From positions 1 through 12,565 of the forward strand of contig DBEB01000038.1 in NCBI GenBank assembly GCA_002293855.1: a DNA stretch of 12,565 bases, read 5' to 3'. The position numbers and the translations under genes are program-made. Each line of letters begins with the position of its first letter. The first letter of the stretch is position 1. The DNA is from Candidatus Falkowbacteria bacterium UBA917. Lineage in GTDB: Bacteria; Patescibacteriota; Patescibacteriia; Patescibacteriales; Patescibacteriaceae. The notes under the pieces were generated by a model. That model saw nothing but the letters and a program-made list of their open reading frames with translations. It was not told the origin of the DNA and did not search any database. Positions 1 to 5,668 of the stretch are shown piece by piece.

Positions 1-176
1 GAGCTCAAGAGCTAGACGAGGCCAAGATCAAAGAGGCTAGACTGCTCGCTGAGAATCTAAAACAAACCAAAGAAGTTGATCTATCTGTCATCACCGGCTT
101 GATTGAAAAAGAGTTAGCTCGTGACAAAGCTGTCAGGCGTTGGAAGAAGCTAAGAAATATTGAAACTATTAATTAA
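1..176 (+). CDS. atpC: ATP synthase F1 epsilon subunit, C-terminal fragment (5' end outside window)
   Basis: Only the last 57 codons are visible, read in frame from base 3 to the TAA at 174-176. The peptide is all helix-forming and charged: LDEAKIKEAR near its start, then IEKELARDKAVRRWKK near its end. This fits the C-terminal helical hairpin of the F1 epsilon subunit, where an A/E/R-rich helix is followed by a second helix of the type ALxRAxARLKVAxRxR. In the enzyme this hairpin contacts the alpha/beta ring and can inhibit ATP hydrolysis. The gene is normally last in the atp operon, which fits its position just before unrelated genes. The beta-barrel half lies outside the window, so the call rests on a short helical segment. 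Another coiled-coil protein is possible. Confidence 0.55.
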   Translation, partial: AQELDEAKIKEARLLAENLKQTKEVDLSVITGLIEKELARDKAVRRWKKLRNIETIN

Positions 177-180
177 TTTT

Positions 181-630
181 ATGCCCTATCATTTTAAACA
201 CGCCGGCCAACATAGTTGCGAAGCTGTCGTACTATCTTGTATTGATTTTCGTTTTTGGTCAGCGATAGTTGAACATATCCAAAACGAATTAAAAATTACT
301 GACTTTGATTTCCCATCCCTGCCGGGTGCTGCCAAAACTATCAATAATAGCCACAACGACAGTGCCGATCTGGCTCTTAGCTGTATTGACGTGCCAGTTA
401 GATTACACGGTGTCCAAAAAATTATTATTATCAATCATGCTGACTGCGGTGCTTACGGTGGCCGAGCTCATTTTAACCACGATCAGCTTGCTGAACTAGC
501 CTTCCACAGCGCTGAGCTACAGGCTGCTAGAGTCAAACTTAGTGCTAAATATCCTGATAAAGAAGTCATCACTCTCTTTGTTCAATTCAATCCTGAGGCC
601 GAAACTATCGATATATTGACTATTAATTAA
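181..630 (+). CDS. beta-carbonic-anhydrase-like zinc protein, paralog 1
   Basis: This 149-residue protein carries the beta-carbonic anhydrase zinc site. C20-x-D22-x-R24 (in VLSCIDFRFW) supplies one Cys ligand and the Asp/Arg dyad, and H86-x-x-C89 (in NHADCGAYGG) supplies the other two ligands. Each motif follows a hydrophobic beta strand, as in that fold. The family interconverts CO2 and bicarbonate, and some relatives hydrolyse COS or CS2. At about 150 residues it is shorter than the usual 190-230 and lacks the long N-terminal helical arm. Residues 96-115 hold an FNHD motif also present in paralog 2. I chose ATG 181, four bases after the upstream stop. A TTG at 160 would add seven residues and overlap that gene. 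No Shine-Dalgarno is visible. It may be cotranscribed with the upstream gene. The fold is fairly secure, the substrate is not. Confidence 0.72.
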   Translation: MPYHFKHAGQHSCEAVVLSCIDFRFWSAIVEHIQNELKITDFDFPSLPGAAKTINNSHNDSADLALSCIDVPVRLHGVQKIIIINHADCGAYGGRAHFNHDQLAELAFHSAELQAARVKLSAKYPDKEVITLFVQFNPEAETIDILTIN

Positions 631-644
631 CTTTGTGCTATGAT
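616..644 (+). promoter_or_regulatory. Sigma70-type promoter for carbonic-anhydrase-like paralog 2
   Basis: The -35 box TTGACT (616-621) and the -10 box TATGAT (639-644) are 17 bp apart, and a TG at 636-637 makes an extended -10. The -35 lies within the last codons of the upstream gene. Transcription should start near 651, giving a leader of about 50 nt. Confidence 0.75.
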
Positions 645-667
645 AAAGAACGGCTTACAGTTCTTTA
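644..667 (+). terminator. Weak hairpin after paralog 1, possible terminator or attenuator
   Basis: TAAAGAAC (644-651) pairs with GTTCTTTA (660-667) around an 8-base loop. A T-rich run (671-682) follows, but not directly. The stem is AT-rich and overlaps the start region of the next promoter, so it is at best a weak terminator for readthrough from paralog 1. Confidence 0.3.
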
Positions 668-689
668 ATTAGTGTTTTTTTTAATTTTT

Positions 690-694
690 GGGGG
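690..694 (+). promoter_or_regulatory. Shine-Dalgarno GGGGG for paralog 2
   Basis: A G5 run in a T-rich context lies five bases before ATG 700. It decides the start: the in-frame TTG at 688 would place the Shine-Dalgarno inside the coding region. The same G5 motif precedes the gene at 1354. Confidence 0.7.
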
Positions 695-699
695 TTTTT

Positions 700-1212
700 A
701 TGGGTTTCCTTGAGAGCGCTGTTGTTGATCATAGAAAATCAACAACTCTGACTAGCAGAGAGTTATTAGTTTGGACTGGCGTGGTAAATGATCATCCTGA
801 TTGTTCTGCCATCGTGCTAACTTGCATGGACAAAAGATTTCACAGTGAAATCAGTCGGTTTATGAGGAAGGAGTACGGTGAAAATAAATTTTATTTTGTT
901 AGTTTGCCAGGCGGTGTACAGAGTTTACTTGAGAAAAAGCGCGGTGCGAGTATGAGAGCGCTTGATCTAGCTATCGGTAGCTTCGATAAAATAGACATTG
1001 TCCTTATCAATCATAGTGACTGCGTTGCTTACGGTGGCCTTAGTTGCTTTAACCATGATCATGACAAGGAAAGAAACTTTCATCGTCAACAACTCTTAGA
1101 GGCTAGGCAGAAAGTAGCTGTAGAATATCCGGGTAAGAATTTGCGCACTCTCTTCCTGTCTTTTCATAAAGATGATGACCTACTTAACATAGAAATAACC
1201 GAAATCCACTAA
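700..1212 (+). CDS. beta-carbonic-anhydrase-like zinc protein, paralog 2
   Basis: This 170-residue protein is related to its upstream neighbour along its whole length. It has C42-x-D44-x-R46 (VLTCMDKRFH) and H105-x-x-C108 (NHSDCVAYGG), so all three expected zinc ligands and the Asp/Arg dyad are kept. SLPGG (68-72) falls where beta-carbonic anhydrases have a Gly-rich loop after the second strand. A 30-residue extension precedes the first motif, and FNHD (117-120) recurs in both paralogs. It differs from paralog 1 by a Val where the common motif has Gly (DCV instead of DCG). It forms its own transcription unit: extended -10 promoter, G5 Shine-Dalgarno, hairpin terminator. Carbonic anhydrase activity is plausible, but a related hydrolase or a purely structural zinc role is possible. 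Confidence 0.7.
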   Translation: MGFLESAVVDHRKSTTLTSRELLVWTGVVNDHPDCSAIVLTCMDKRFHSEISRFMRKEYGENKFYFVSLPGGVQSLLEKKRGASMRALDLAIGSFDKIDIVLINHSDCVAYGGLSCFNHDHDKERNFHRQQLLEARQKVAVEYPGKNLRTLFLSFHKDDDLLNIEITEIH

Positions 1213-1221
1213 TCACCACAC

Positions 1222-1249
1222 AGCTCACCAATAAAGGTGAGCTTTTTAT
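1222..1249 (+). terminator. Rho-independent terminator after paralog 2
   Basis: AGCTCACC (1222-1229) pairs perfectly with GGTGAGCT (1236-1243) around a 6-base loop and runs into a T tract. It ends right at the -35 box of the next promoter. Confidence 0.85.
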
Positions 1250-1278
1250 TTGACAAAAAGACTGTATTATTTTAGACT
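1250..1278 (+). promoter_or_regulatory. Sigma70-type promoter for the DksA/TraR-like gene
   Basis: A consensus -35 TTGACA (1250-1255) lies 17 bp from TAGACT (1273-1278), which matches four of six -10 positions. The start would be near 1285, leaving a leader of about 70 nt. The -35 is strong and the -10 mediocre. The isolated position after a terminator supports a promoter here. Confidence 0.55.
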
Positions 1279-1344
1279 GCAGTGGTCCTAATTTAGGCAA
1301 GAGCAGCATAGGCTCTAGTTAAATCAGTTCTTTTAAATTTTTTT

Positions 1345-1349
1345 GGGGG
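1345..1349 (+). promoter_or_regulatory. Shine-Dalgarno GGGGG for the DksA/TraR-like gene
   Basis: A G5 run after a T7 stretch lies four bases before ATG 1354, nearly the same arrangement as at 690-700. Confidence 0.65.
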
Positions 1350-1353
1350 ATTT

Positions 1354-1767
1354 ATGTCCGAGCAGCGGTTCGCAGTAACCAGTATCAGTAGTTGTAACCT
1401 TAGTTTAAGTCAAAAAATGCTTCTTTTGAAAGCGGTAAAAGACCGATTAGATGACTTAGATTATGAAAAAAAATGCCTCACAGACAATTTGCCGAGTGTC
1501 GATACAGTAGGTTCTTTGCATGATCGAACTCAGCAATCTAGGATTTTTTTGCAAGCTAAGCAAGAAACCGATCTCAAGATCGAGTACACCGATAAAGAGA
1601 TTAGGAGGCTTCAGTTGATGCAAAGTCAGTTAGAATCAGCCGAGGACAATTTTTCCAACAAATGTAGTAACAAAAAATGTCATCGTTTTATTGAGTTTAA
1701 CAGACTGTTAATTACTTTTTCAGACAGATGCATAGAGTGTGCCAAAAACACACAATATCATTGTTAA
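1354..1767 (+). CDS. DksA/TraR-like C4 zinc-finger protein
   Basis: The protein has 137 residues. Residues 16-47 and 57-100 look like two long helices that could form an antiparallel coiled coil. A DRTQQ motif (57-61) opens the second helix, recalling the DRATQ seen in DksA. A C-terminal cysteine cluster follows: C104, C109, C126 and C129. The segment IEFNRLLITFSDRCIECA resembles the RL...P...CIxC half of the DksA/TraR zinc finger. The first pair is CX4C, not the usual CX2C. DksA-family proteins enter the RNA polymerase secondary channel and modulate initiation with ppGpp. Whether this one does is inference. It is monocistronic with its own promoter, Shine-Dalgarno and terminator. The C-terminal C137 is an extra cysteine. 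Confidence 0.6.
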   Translation: MSEQRFAVTSISSCNLSLSQKMLLLKAVKDRLDDLDYEKKCLTDNLPSVDTVGSLHDRTQQSRIFLQAKQETDLKIEYTDKEIRRLQLMQSQLESAEDNFSNKCSNKKCHRFIEFNRLLITFSDRCIECAKNTQYHC

Positions 1768-1774
1768 TAATCAA

Positions 1775-1807
1775 AAAGACTCTTTCTAGGAAGAGTCTTT
1801 ATTTTTT
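1775..1807. terminator. Bidirectional terminator between convergent genes
   Basis: AAAGACTCTT (1775-1784) pairs with AAGAGTCTTT (1791-1800). An A run precedes it and a T run follows (1798-1808), so it can end both the plus-strand DksA/TraR-like gene and the minus-strand phosphoesterase, whose stop codon overlaps the T run. Confidence 0.85.
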
Positions 1808-2295
1808 TATATTTCAGAAAGTAAAATCAGTTTCAAATCTCTAGCTTCATGATCATAACTTGCCATGGTGGCTGGATTTCTTGAACCATCAAGGTTGCCA
1901 GGGTTGATTACTCGACTTTTAGCTTTTATCTCTTCCCAGGGTTGATGAGTATGACCGTAGAATATAAATGCTGGTTCTTGTTCTAGCAGGGGATTGATCA
2001 GTCTTGGTTCATGACAGATGCCAATCTTGATATCCTGATAATCAAAGACTCCACCAGATCTACCTAGATCAACTATCTGGGGATATTTTTTTAACTCTGA
2101 TCGTTCATACAATTCTCCATTGCCTTGCACTAGATAAATTGGCTTAGTCCAAGTTGTGGCGAGTAGCTCCAAAGTATCACTATTGGTCAAATCACCACAG
2201 TGCAAAATAGCTTCTGCCTGATTATCACGAGCCCAAGTCAGAGCTTTTTGCAAATTAACTAAATTATCGTGGCTGTCGGAAATTATCACTAACAT
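1807..2295 (-). CDS. YfcE/MJ0936-family metallophosphoesterase
   Basis: This 162-residue protein is the usual length for small YfcE-type phosphodiesterases. The metal-binding signature is present in order: D7-x-H9 in ISDSHDN, GD at 34-35 (HCGDL), GN at 58-59, H95, and GHTH with H115 and H117. NPGNLDGSRN (131-140) matches the family's NPGS...R segment. Family members hydrolyse phosphodiester bonds, often with Mn or Ni, but the physiological substrate is usually unknown. H95 sits in CHEP, where the family commonly has GH or HG. ATG 2295 is preferred to a TTG at 2304, since MLVIISDSH begins directly with the first strand of the fold. No Shine-Dalgarno is visible. It lies downstream of pilB on the same strand, separated by about 220 bp of hairpin repeat, so cotranscription is possible. 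Confidence 0.85.
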   Translation of the reverse strand: MLVIISDSHDNLVNLQKALTWARDNQAEAILHCGDLTNSDTLELLATTWTKPIYLVQGNGELYERSELKKYPQIVDLGRSGGVFDYQDIKIGICHEPRLINPLLEQEPAFIFYGHTHQPWEEIKAKSRVINPGNLDGSRNPATMASYDHEARDLKLILLSEI

Positions 2296-2302
2296 ATAAT
2301 TC

Positions 2303-2329
2303 AATATAACACCGTATTACTAGTTTCAA
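2303..2329 (-). promoter_or_regulatory. Possible weak promoter for the phosphoesterase
   Basis: On the minus strand TTGAAA (2329-2324) precedes TATATT (2308-2303) with a short 15-bp spacer. It would start transcription almost at the ATG. The sequence is AT-rich and the spacing is poor, so this is tentative. Confidence 0.25.
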
Positions 2330-2472
2330 AGACCACCCCGACCTTCGGTCACCCCTCCTTATTAAGGAGGGGAAAGAGTCGAATAGCTTTGCTCCCCTTA
2401 CTAAGGGGAGCTGGGCGTTAGCCCTGAGGGGTCTTGCCTGAAGAATCAGTCTGTCCGTCAGGACTGAGGGGT
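2327..2472. repeat. Chain of GC-rich hairpins, imperfect inverted-repeat element
   Basis: Five small palindromes sit in series. They are GACC/GGTC (2340-2350), CCCCTCCTT/AAGGAGGGG (2352-2372), GCTCCCCTT/AAGGGGAGC (2391-2411), GGGC/GCCC (2413-2424), and CAGTC/GACTG (2447-2466). The left half up to 2372 and the right half from 2391 to 2436 are imperfect inverted copies, each a small hairpin beside a larger one, with AAGACC at the outer ends. CTGAGGGGT occurs twice (2424-2432 and 2464-2472). This looks like a small non-autonomous repeat of MITE or REP type. No ORF in it looks real. It may also stabilise or punctuate the pilB transcript. Confidence 0.6.
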
Positions 2473-2512
2473 AGGCTCCAAACAAGTTGAGCTGGTCTTT
2501 AGAACTCTCAAA

Positions 2513-5500
2513 TTACTTAGCAACTCGGAAAACTTCTTCGACAGTGGTTTGCCCCTCTAGGGCCTTTAGTAAACCATCTTGCAAGACGCTGACAAAGCCG
2601 TGCTTTACAGCCTCTGTTTCTAGATCGTTTTCAATGGTTCCTGGATTAATAATTAATTTCTTGATCTCGGCATCAACAGTGATGGCTTCGTAGAGACCAA
2701 TACGACCCTTGTAACCAATGCCGCCACAGCTTGGACAACCCTTGCCATGATAAAATTTCAACTCATCAGTGCTGAGTTTTAAATTAGCCAAAGCTTTTTT
2801 AACCTCAGTCAAAGTCTTTTCATCTAAACTAAGTTCTGATTTGCAATCAGGACAAATCTTGCGCACCAGCCGCTGGCCAATTGAACACTCGATGGAACTC
2901 GCTAGCAGCTGTCTTTCTACTCCCAACTCATAAAAACGAGCGATCGCACCAGCCGCACTACTAGCGTGAACTGTTGAGAGAACCAAGTGGCCAGTCATAG
3001 CCGCCTCAATGGCGGCACGAGCTGTCTCTCTATCACGAACTTCACCGATCATGATCACATTTGGATTTTGACGCATCAGTGAGCGAATGGCTGCTTCAAA
3101 AGTATAGCCAACTTTTTCATCAATCTGGGTTTGCATGACACCTTCGAGATTGTATTCAATCGGATCTTCGATGGTAATAATTTTTAAATCCGGTCGATTG
3201 AGTTTGTTAAGTAGGGCGTAAAGGGTCGTAGTCTTACCACTGCCGGTCGGGCCAGTGTTAATAACAATGCCCTTGGTCTTAGTAATAGAGTTATTGATTG
3301 ACTCGAGTGTTGAGCTTTTGATTCCCAAATCTTCAACATGAAGATTTTTGGCTTGTTGTGACAATATTCTGAGTACCGCAGTTTCGCCATAACCGCCAGT
3401 GATGATCGAGACGCGGCAATCAAGGCGATTGTCGGGCATAAAGATCGCAAAACGACCATCGTAAGTAGCTTGCTTGTCTTGAATTGAAAAACCAGCCAGC
3501 TCCTTGATCTGACCGATCAAAGGCACGTAGTATTCTGGTCCCAAATTAGCAATGTCATGAAGGATGCCATCGATTCTCAGGCGCAAGCGCACGCCTTGAT
3601 CAATCGGATCGATATGAACATCGCTTGCTTCAGTTCTCACTGCCGCCGCCACCAAGACCGCCAAAATCTCGCTGGTTTTATAATCTTTAATTTTGTCAGC
3701 CGCCTTAGTAAAGTCTTGAGCTAAGATCTCTGAGTTAAGGAGCGCCTCTTTATCAATAGTAATACCGTGGCCAATCGTCTTAGAGACTACGATGTCATAA
3801 AGAGCATCAACATAATCCATCTTGCCAGCTACTTTGTAAACTTCTTCTAAGCTGGTTAAGCCCTCCATAGCCTTCAGCACGCCGTCTTGCAACATGGTGA
3901 TCATGCCTGACTCAATCGCTTTTTCCAAGATTTTAAAAGCTGGTGCAGCTTCAGTGGTGATCTGCTTGAGCTCGTTATTCATAGTGAAAATCTCGTAAAT
4001 ACCCACTCGGCCTTTGTAGCCGACCTGACCACAAGCCTCACAACCACTACCAGCTCGGTACATTGTCGGTAAAGTGCTTGGAATATTAATCTGCGCCTTG
4101 GGTGAGATGACTGCCAAAATCTTTTTGAGCTTCTCAGTTTCGCTAACAGTCAATTTGTGTTCCACTCGACATTGTGGGCAAAGTTTTCGAACCAATCTCT
4201 GTGCCATAATGGCATTGATCGATGGAGTCAAAAGAAATGGTTTAACTCCCAAATCGAGTAGGCGAGGGATGACGCCAGCCGAGTCATTGGTGTGGAGTGT
4301 GGACAAGACCAAATGACCAGTCAGAGATGATTGGATAGCGATCTCAGCCGTTTCTAAATCACGAATTTCACCAACCATGATGATATCCGGATCTTGTCTG
4401 AGGATTGATCGTAAGCCTTTGGCGAAACTATAGTCTTTCTTTTCGTCAATCTGACTTTGGTTAATGCCAGCTAGTTTGTATTCTACTGGATCTTCTAGAG
4501 TAATAATCTTGGTGTCAGGTTTATTGAGCTGATTTAAAATAGCGTAAAGTGTAGTAGTTTTACCGCTACCAGTTGGGCCGGTGGTGAGGATTAGGCCATT
4601 TGGCTTGGCGATCTCGGCTTGCAAAGTGGCTAGTACCTGAGGCATCATGCCGAGCTTATCTAGTGCTAGGCCCGTGACAGTTGATTCTAAAATTCTCATG
4701 ACTACACTTTCGCCATAAGAGGTCGGCAAGAAAGACACTCTGACGTCAATCTTGGCTTCTGACAAAAAGATCGTAAAACGACCATCTTGAGGCTTGTCAT
4801 TAACATTGATCTTGACGCCTGCCAAGATTTTTAATCTCGAAATAATCCTTTGCCAGCGCTTGGCTTCGATTTGAGCAGCTGTTTGCAAGACGCCATCTAC
4901 TCGCAGACGCACAGCAATCGATTTTTCGGCTGTTTCCACGTGGATATCACTGGAGCCAAGTTTTAAAGCACTAGCGACAATCAGGGTCATCACTTCACTG
5001 ATATTAACCTTGTTGATTTTATCTTCTAGACTGCTGATGTCAGTGATTTCTCGTTTAAAATTTTCTAAATCATCACCATTGATTTCTAGGCCCAGTTTGT
5101 TTTCAGAAATTTTTGGCAATAGTGTATAAAGCTTAAAAGCATAGTCGAGGCTATGCTGTGACACTAAATAAACAGCGTTGTTAGGAGTAAAAAAACGTTG
5201 TTTGAGCTCTTCTAACTTAGCTAGTACCGCTGGATTATGGGGGTCGGTGCTCGCTATACGAATATTTTCAAAGTCATAATAAAAACAAACAGCCTGTAGT
5301 TCTCGGGCTTCTGACTCGGGTATCAGTGATAAACTCTCTGGCGTAATCGGAAAACCTGCTAAATTAAGATAGCCAAGACCTTGAGCTTCAGCGAGGCTAT
5401 GAGTAGACTCCTCAATCTCTCGGAGCTTGATCTCCTGCATTTTTTTATTAAATTTGCCCAGCGAGCTATCTTCGTCACTTGCTTCTTCTGAATTCAATAG

Positions 5501-5530
5501 GTCTTCAATGGATTGTTTGTCCTTACTCAT
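2513..5530 (-). CDS. pilB: Double-module type IV pilus assembly ATPase (PilB/GspE family)
   Basis: The protein has 1005 residues, against about 550-600 for ordinary PilB or GspE. An N-terminal MshEN/T2SSE-N-like domain occurs once (about 45-120). Two full secretion-ATPase modules follow. Module 1 (about 175-570) has Walker A GPTGSGKT (318-325), Walker B DIIMVGEIRD (382-391), His box TGHLVLSTLH (404-413) and zinc cysteines C451, C454, C497 and C500. Module 2 (about 615-1005) has GPTGSGKT (760-767), NVIMIGEVRD (824-833), TGHLVLSTVH (846-855) and C893, C896, C932 and C935. Each also has an Asp box (EDPVEY, EDPIEY). Both look catalytically intact. The family forms cytoplasmic hexamers that power pilus extension or secretion by ATP hydrolysis. 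The modules have diverged clearly, so the duplication is old. ATG 5530 lies about 20 nt below a good promoter, with no Shine-Dalgarno. No other pilus gene is in the window. Confidence 0.92.
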   Translation of the reverse strand: MSKDKQSIEDLLNSEEASDEDSSLGKFNKKMQEIKLREIEESTHSLAEAQGLGYLNLAGFPITPESLSLIPESEARELQAVCFYYDFENIRIASTDPHNPAVLAKLEELKQRFFTPNNAVYLVSQHSLDYAFKLYTLLPKISENKLGLEINGDDLENFKREITDISSLEDKINKVNISEVMTLIVASALKLGSSDIHVETAEKSIAVRLRVDGVLQTAAQIEAKRWQRIISRLKILAGVKINVNDKPQDGRFTIFLSEAKIDVRVSFLPTSYGESVVMRILESTVTGLALDKLGMMPQVLATLQAEIAKPNGLILTTGPTGSGKTTTLYAILNQLNKPDTKIITLEDPVEYKLAGINQSQIDEKKDYSFAKGLRSILRQDPDIIMVGEIRDLETAEIAIQSSLTGHLVLSTLHTNDSAGVIPRLLDLGVKPFLLTPSINAIMAQRLVRKLCPQCRVEHKLTVSETEKLKKILAVISPKAQINIPSTLPTMYRAGSGCEACGQVGYKGRVGIYEIFTMNNELKQITTEAAPAFKILEKAIESGMITMLQDGVLKAMEGLTSLEEVYKVAGKMDYVDALYDIVVSKTIGHGITIDKEALLNSEILAQDFTKAADKIKDYKTSEILAVLVAAAVRTEASDVHIDPIDQGVRLRLRIDGILHDIANLGPEYYVPLIGQIKELAGFSIQDKQATYDGRFAIFMPDNRLDCRVSIITGGYGETAVLRILSQQAKNLHVEDLGIKSSTLESINNSITKTKGIVINTGPTGSGKTTTLYALLNKLNRPDLKIITIEDPIEYNLEGVMQTQIDEKVGYTFEAAIRSLMRQNPNVIMIGEVRDRETARAAIEAAMTGHLVLSTVHASSAAGAIARFYELGVERQLLASSIECSIGQRLVRKICPDCKSELSLDEKTLTEVKKALANLKLSTDELKFYHGKGCPSCGGIGYKGRIGLYEAITVDAEIKKLIINPGTIENDLETEAVKHGFVSVLQDGLLKALEGQTTVEEVFRVAK

Positions 5531-5545
5531 ATATTAACAACATTT

Positions 5546-5563
5546 TACAATAAGCTTATTGTA
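5546..5563. promoter_or_regulatory. 18-bp perfect palindrome over the pilB -10 box, candidate operator
   Basis: TACAATAAGCTTATTGTA is a perfect dyad. Its right half is the pilB -10 box read on the minus strand, and the rest covers the predicted start. A dimeric regulator bound here would block pilB. An operator role is inferred from position and symmetry. As RNA it has no room for a stable loop, so it is more likely a protein site than a hairpin. Confidence 0.45.
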
Positions 5564-5586
5564 TCATTTGCCCCCGCTTAAAACAA
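5558..5586 (-). promoter_or_regulatory. Promoter for pilB
   Basis: On the minus strand the -35 TTGTTT (5586-5581) and the -10 TACAAT (5563-5558) are 17 bp apart, with TGA directly before the -10 as an extended element. Start is predicted near 5551, so the leader is only about 20 nt. Confidence 0.65.
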
Positions 5587-5593
5587 ATTATCC

Positions 5594-5622
5594 TTGACTT
5601 TTAACAAAAACTGTGCTATAAT
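5594..5622 (+). promoter_or_regulatory. Near-consensus promoter for the 99-residue gene
   Basis: The -35 TTGACT (5594-5599) and consensus -10 TATAAT (5617-5622) have a 17-bp spacer and an extended TG at 5614-5615. Its -35 lies 7 bp from the divergent pilB -35. The pattern TTGACT...TGTGCTAT(A/G)AT closely matches the promoter at 616-644. Confidence 0.85.
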
Positions 5623-5657
5623 ACCTAAACATTAAACAGTCCTTTTTAACTATATTT

Positions 5658-5662
5658 AGGAG
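5658..5662 (+). promoter_or_regulatory. Shine-Dalgarno AGGAG for the 99-residue gene
   Basis: AGGAG lies six bases before ATG 5669 and supports that start over the internal ATG at 5708. It is the only classical purine-rich Shine-Dalgarno noted in the window. Confidence 0.75.
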
Positions 5663-5668
5663 TTTGTC

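Noticed and set aside
160..180. TTG start for the first carbonic-anhydrase-like gene
   Set aside because: It would overlap the upstream gene and add seven residues with no match to paralog 2. ATG 181 is simpler, although neither has a Shine-Dalgarno.
382..402. Second SCID motif in paralog 1 as another zinc site
   Set aside because: SCIDVPVR resembles the SCIDFRF motif, but paralog 2 has no Cys at the equivalent place and the Arg spacing differs, so it is probably coincidence.
2327..2472. CRISPR array
   Set aside because: The hairpins differ from one another and there are no equal-length repeats with unique spacers.
2264..2485. 73-codon minus-strand ORF across the hairpin repeat
   Set aside because: It runs through palindromic repeat DNA and into the phosphoesterase start. 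The composition follows the repeat and no family is recognisable.
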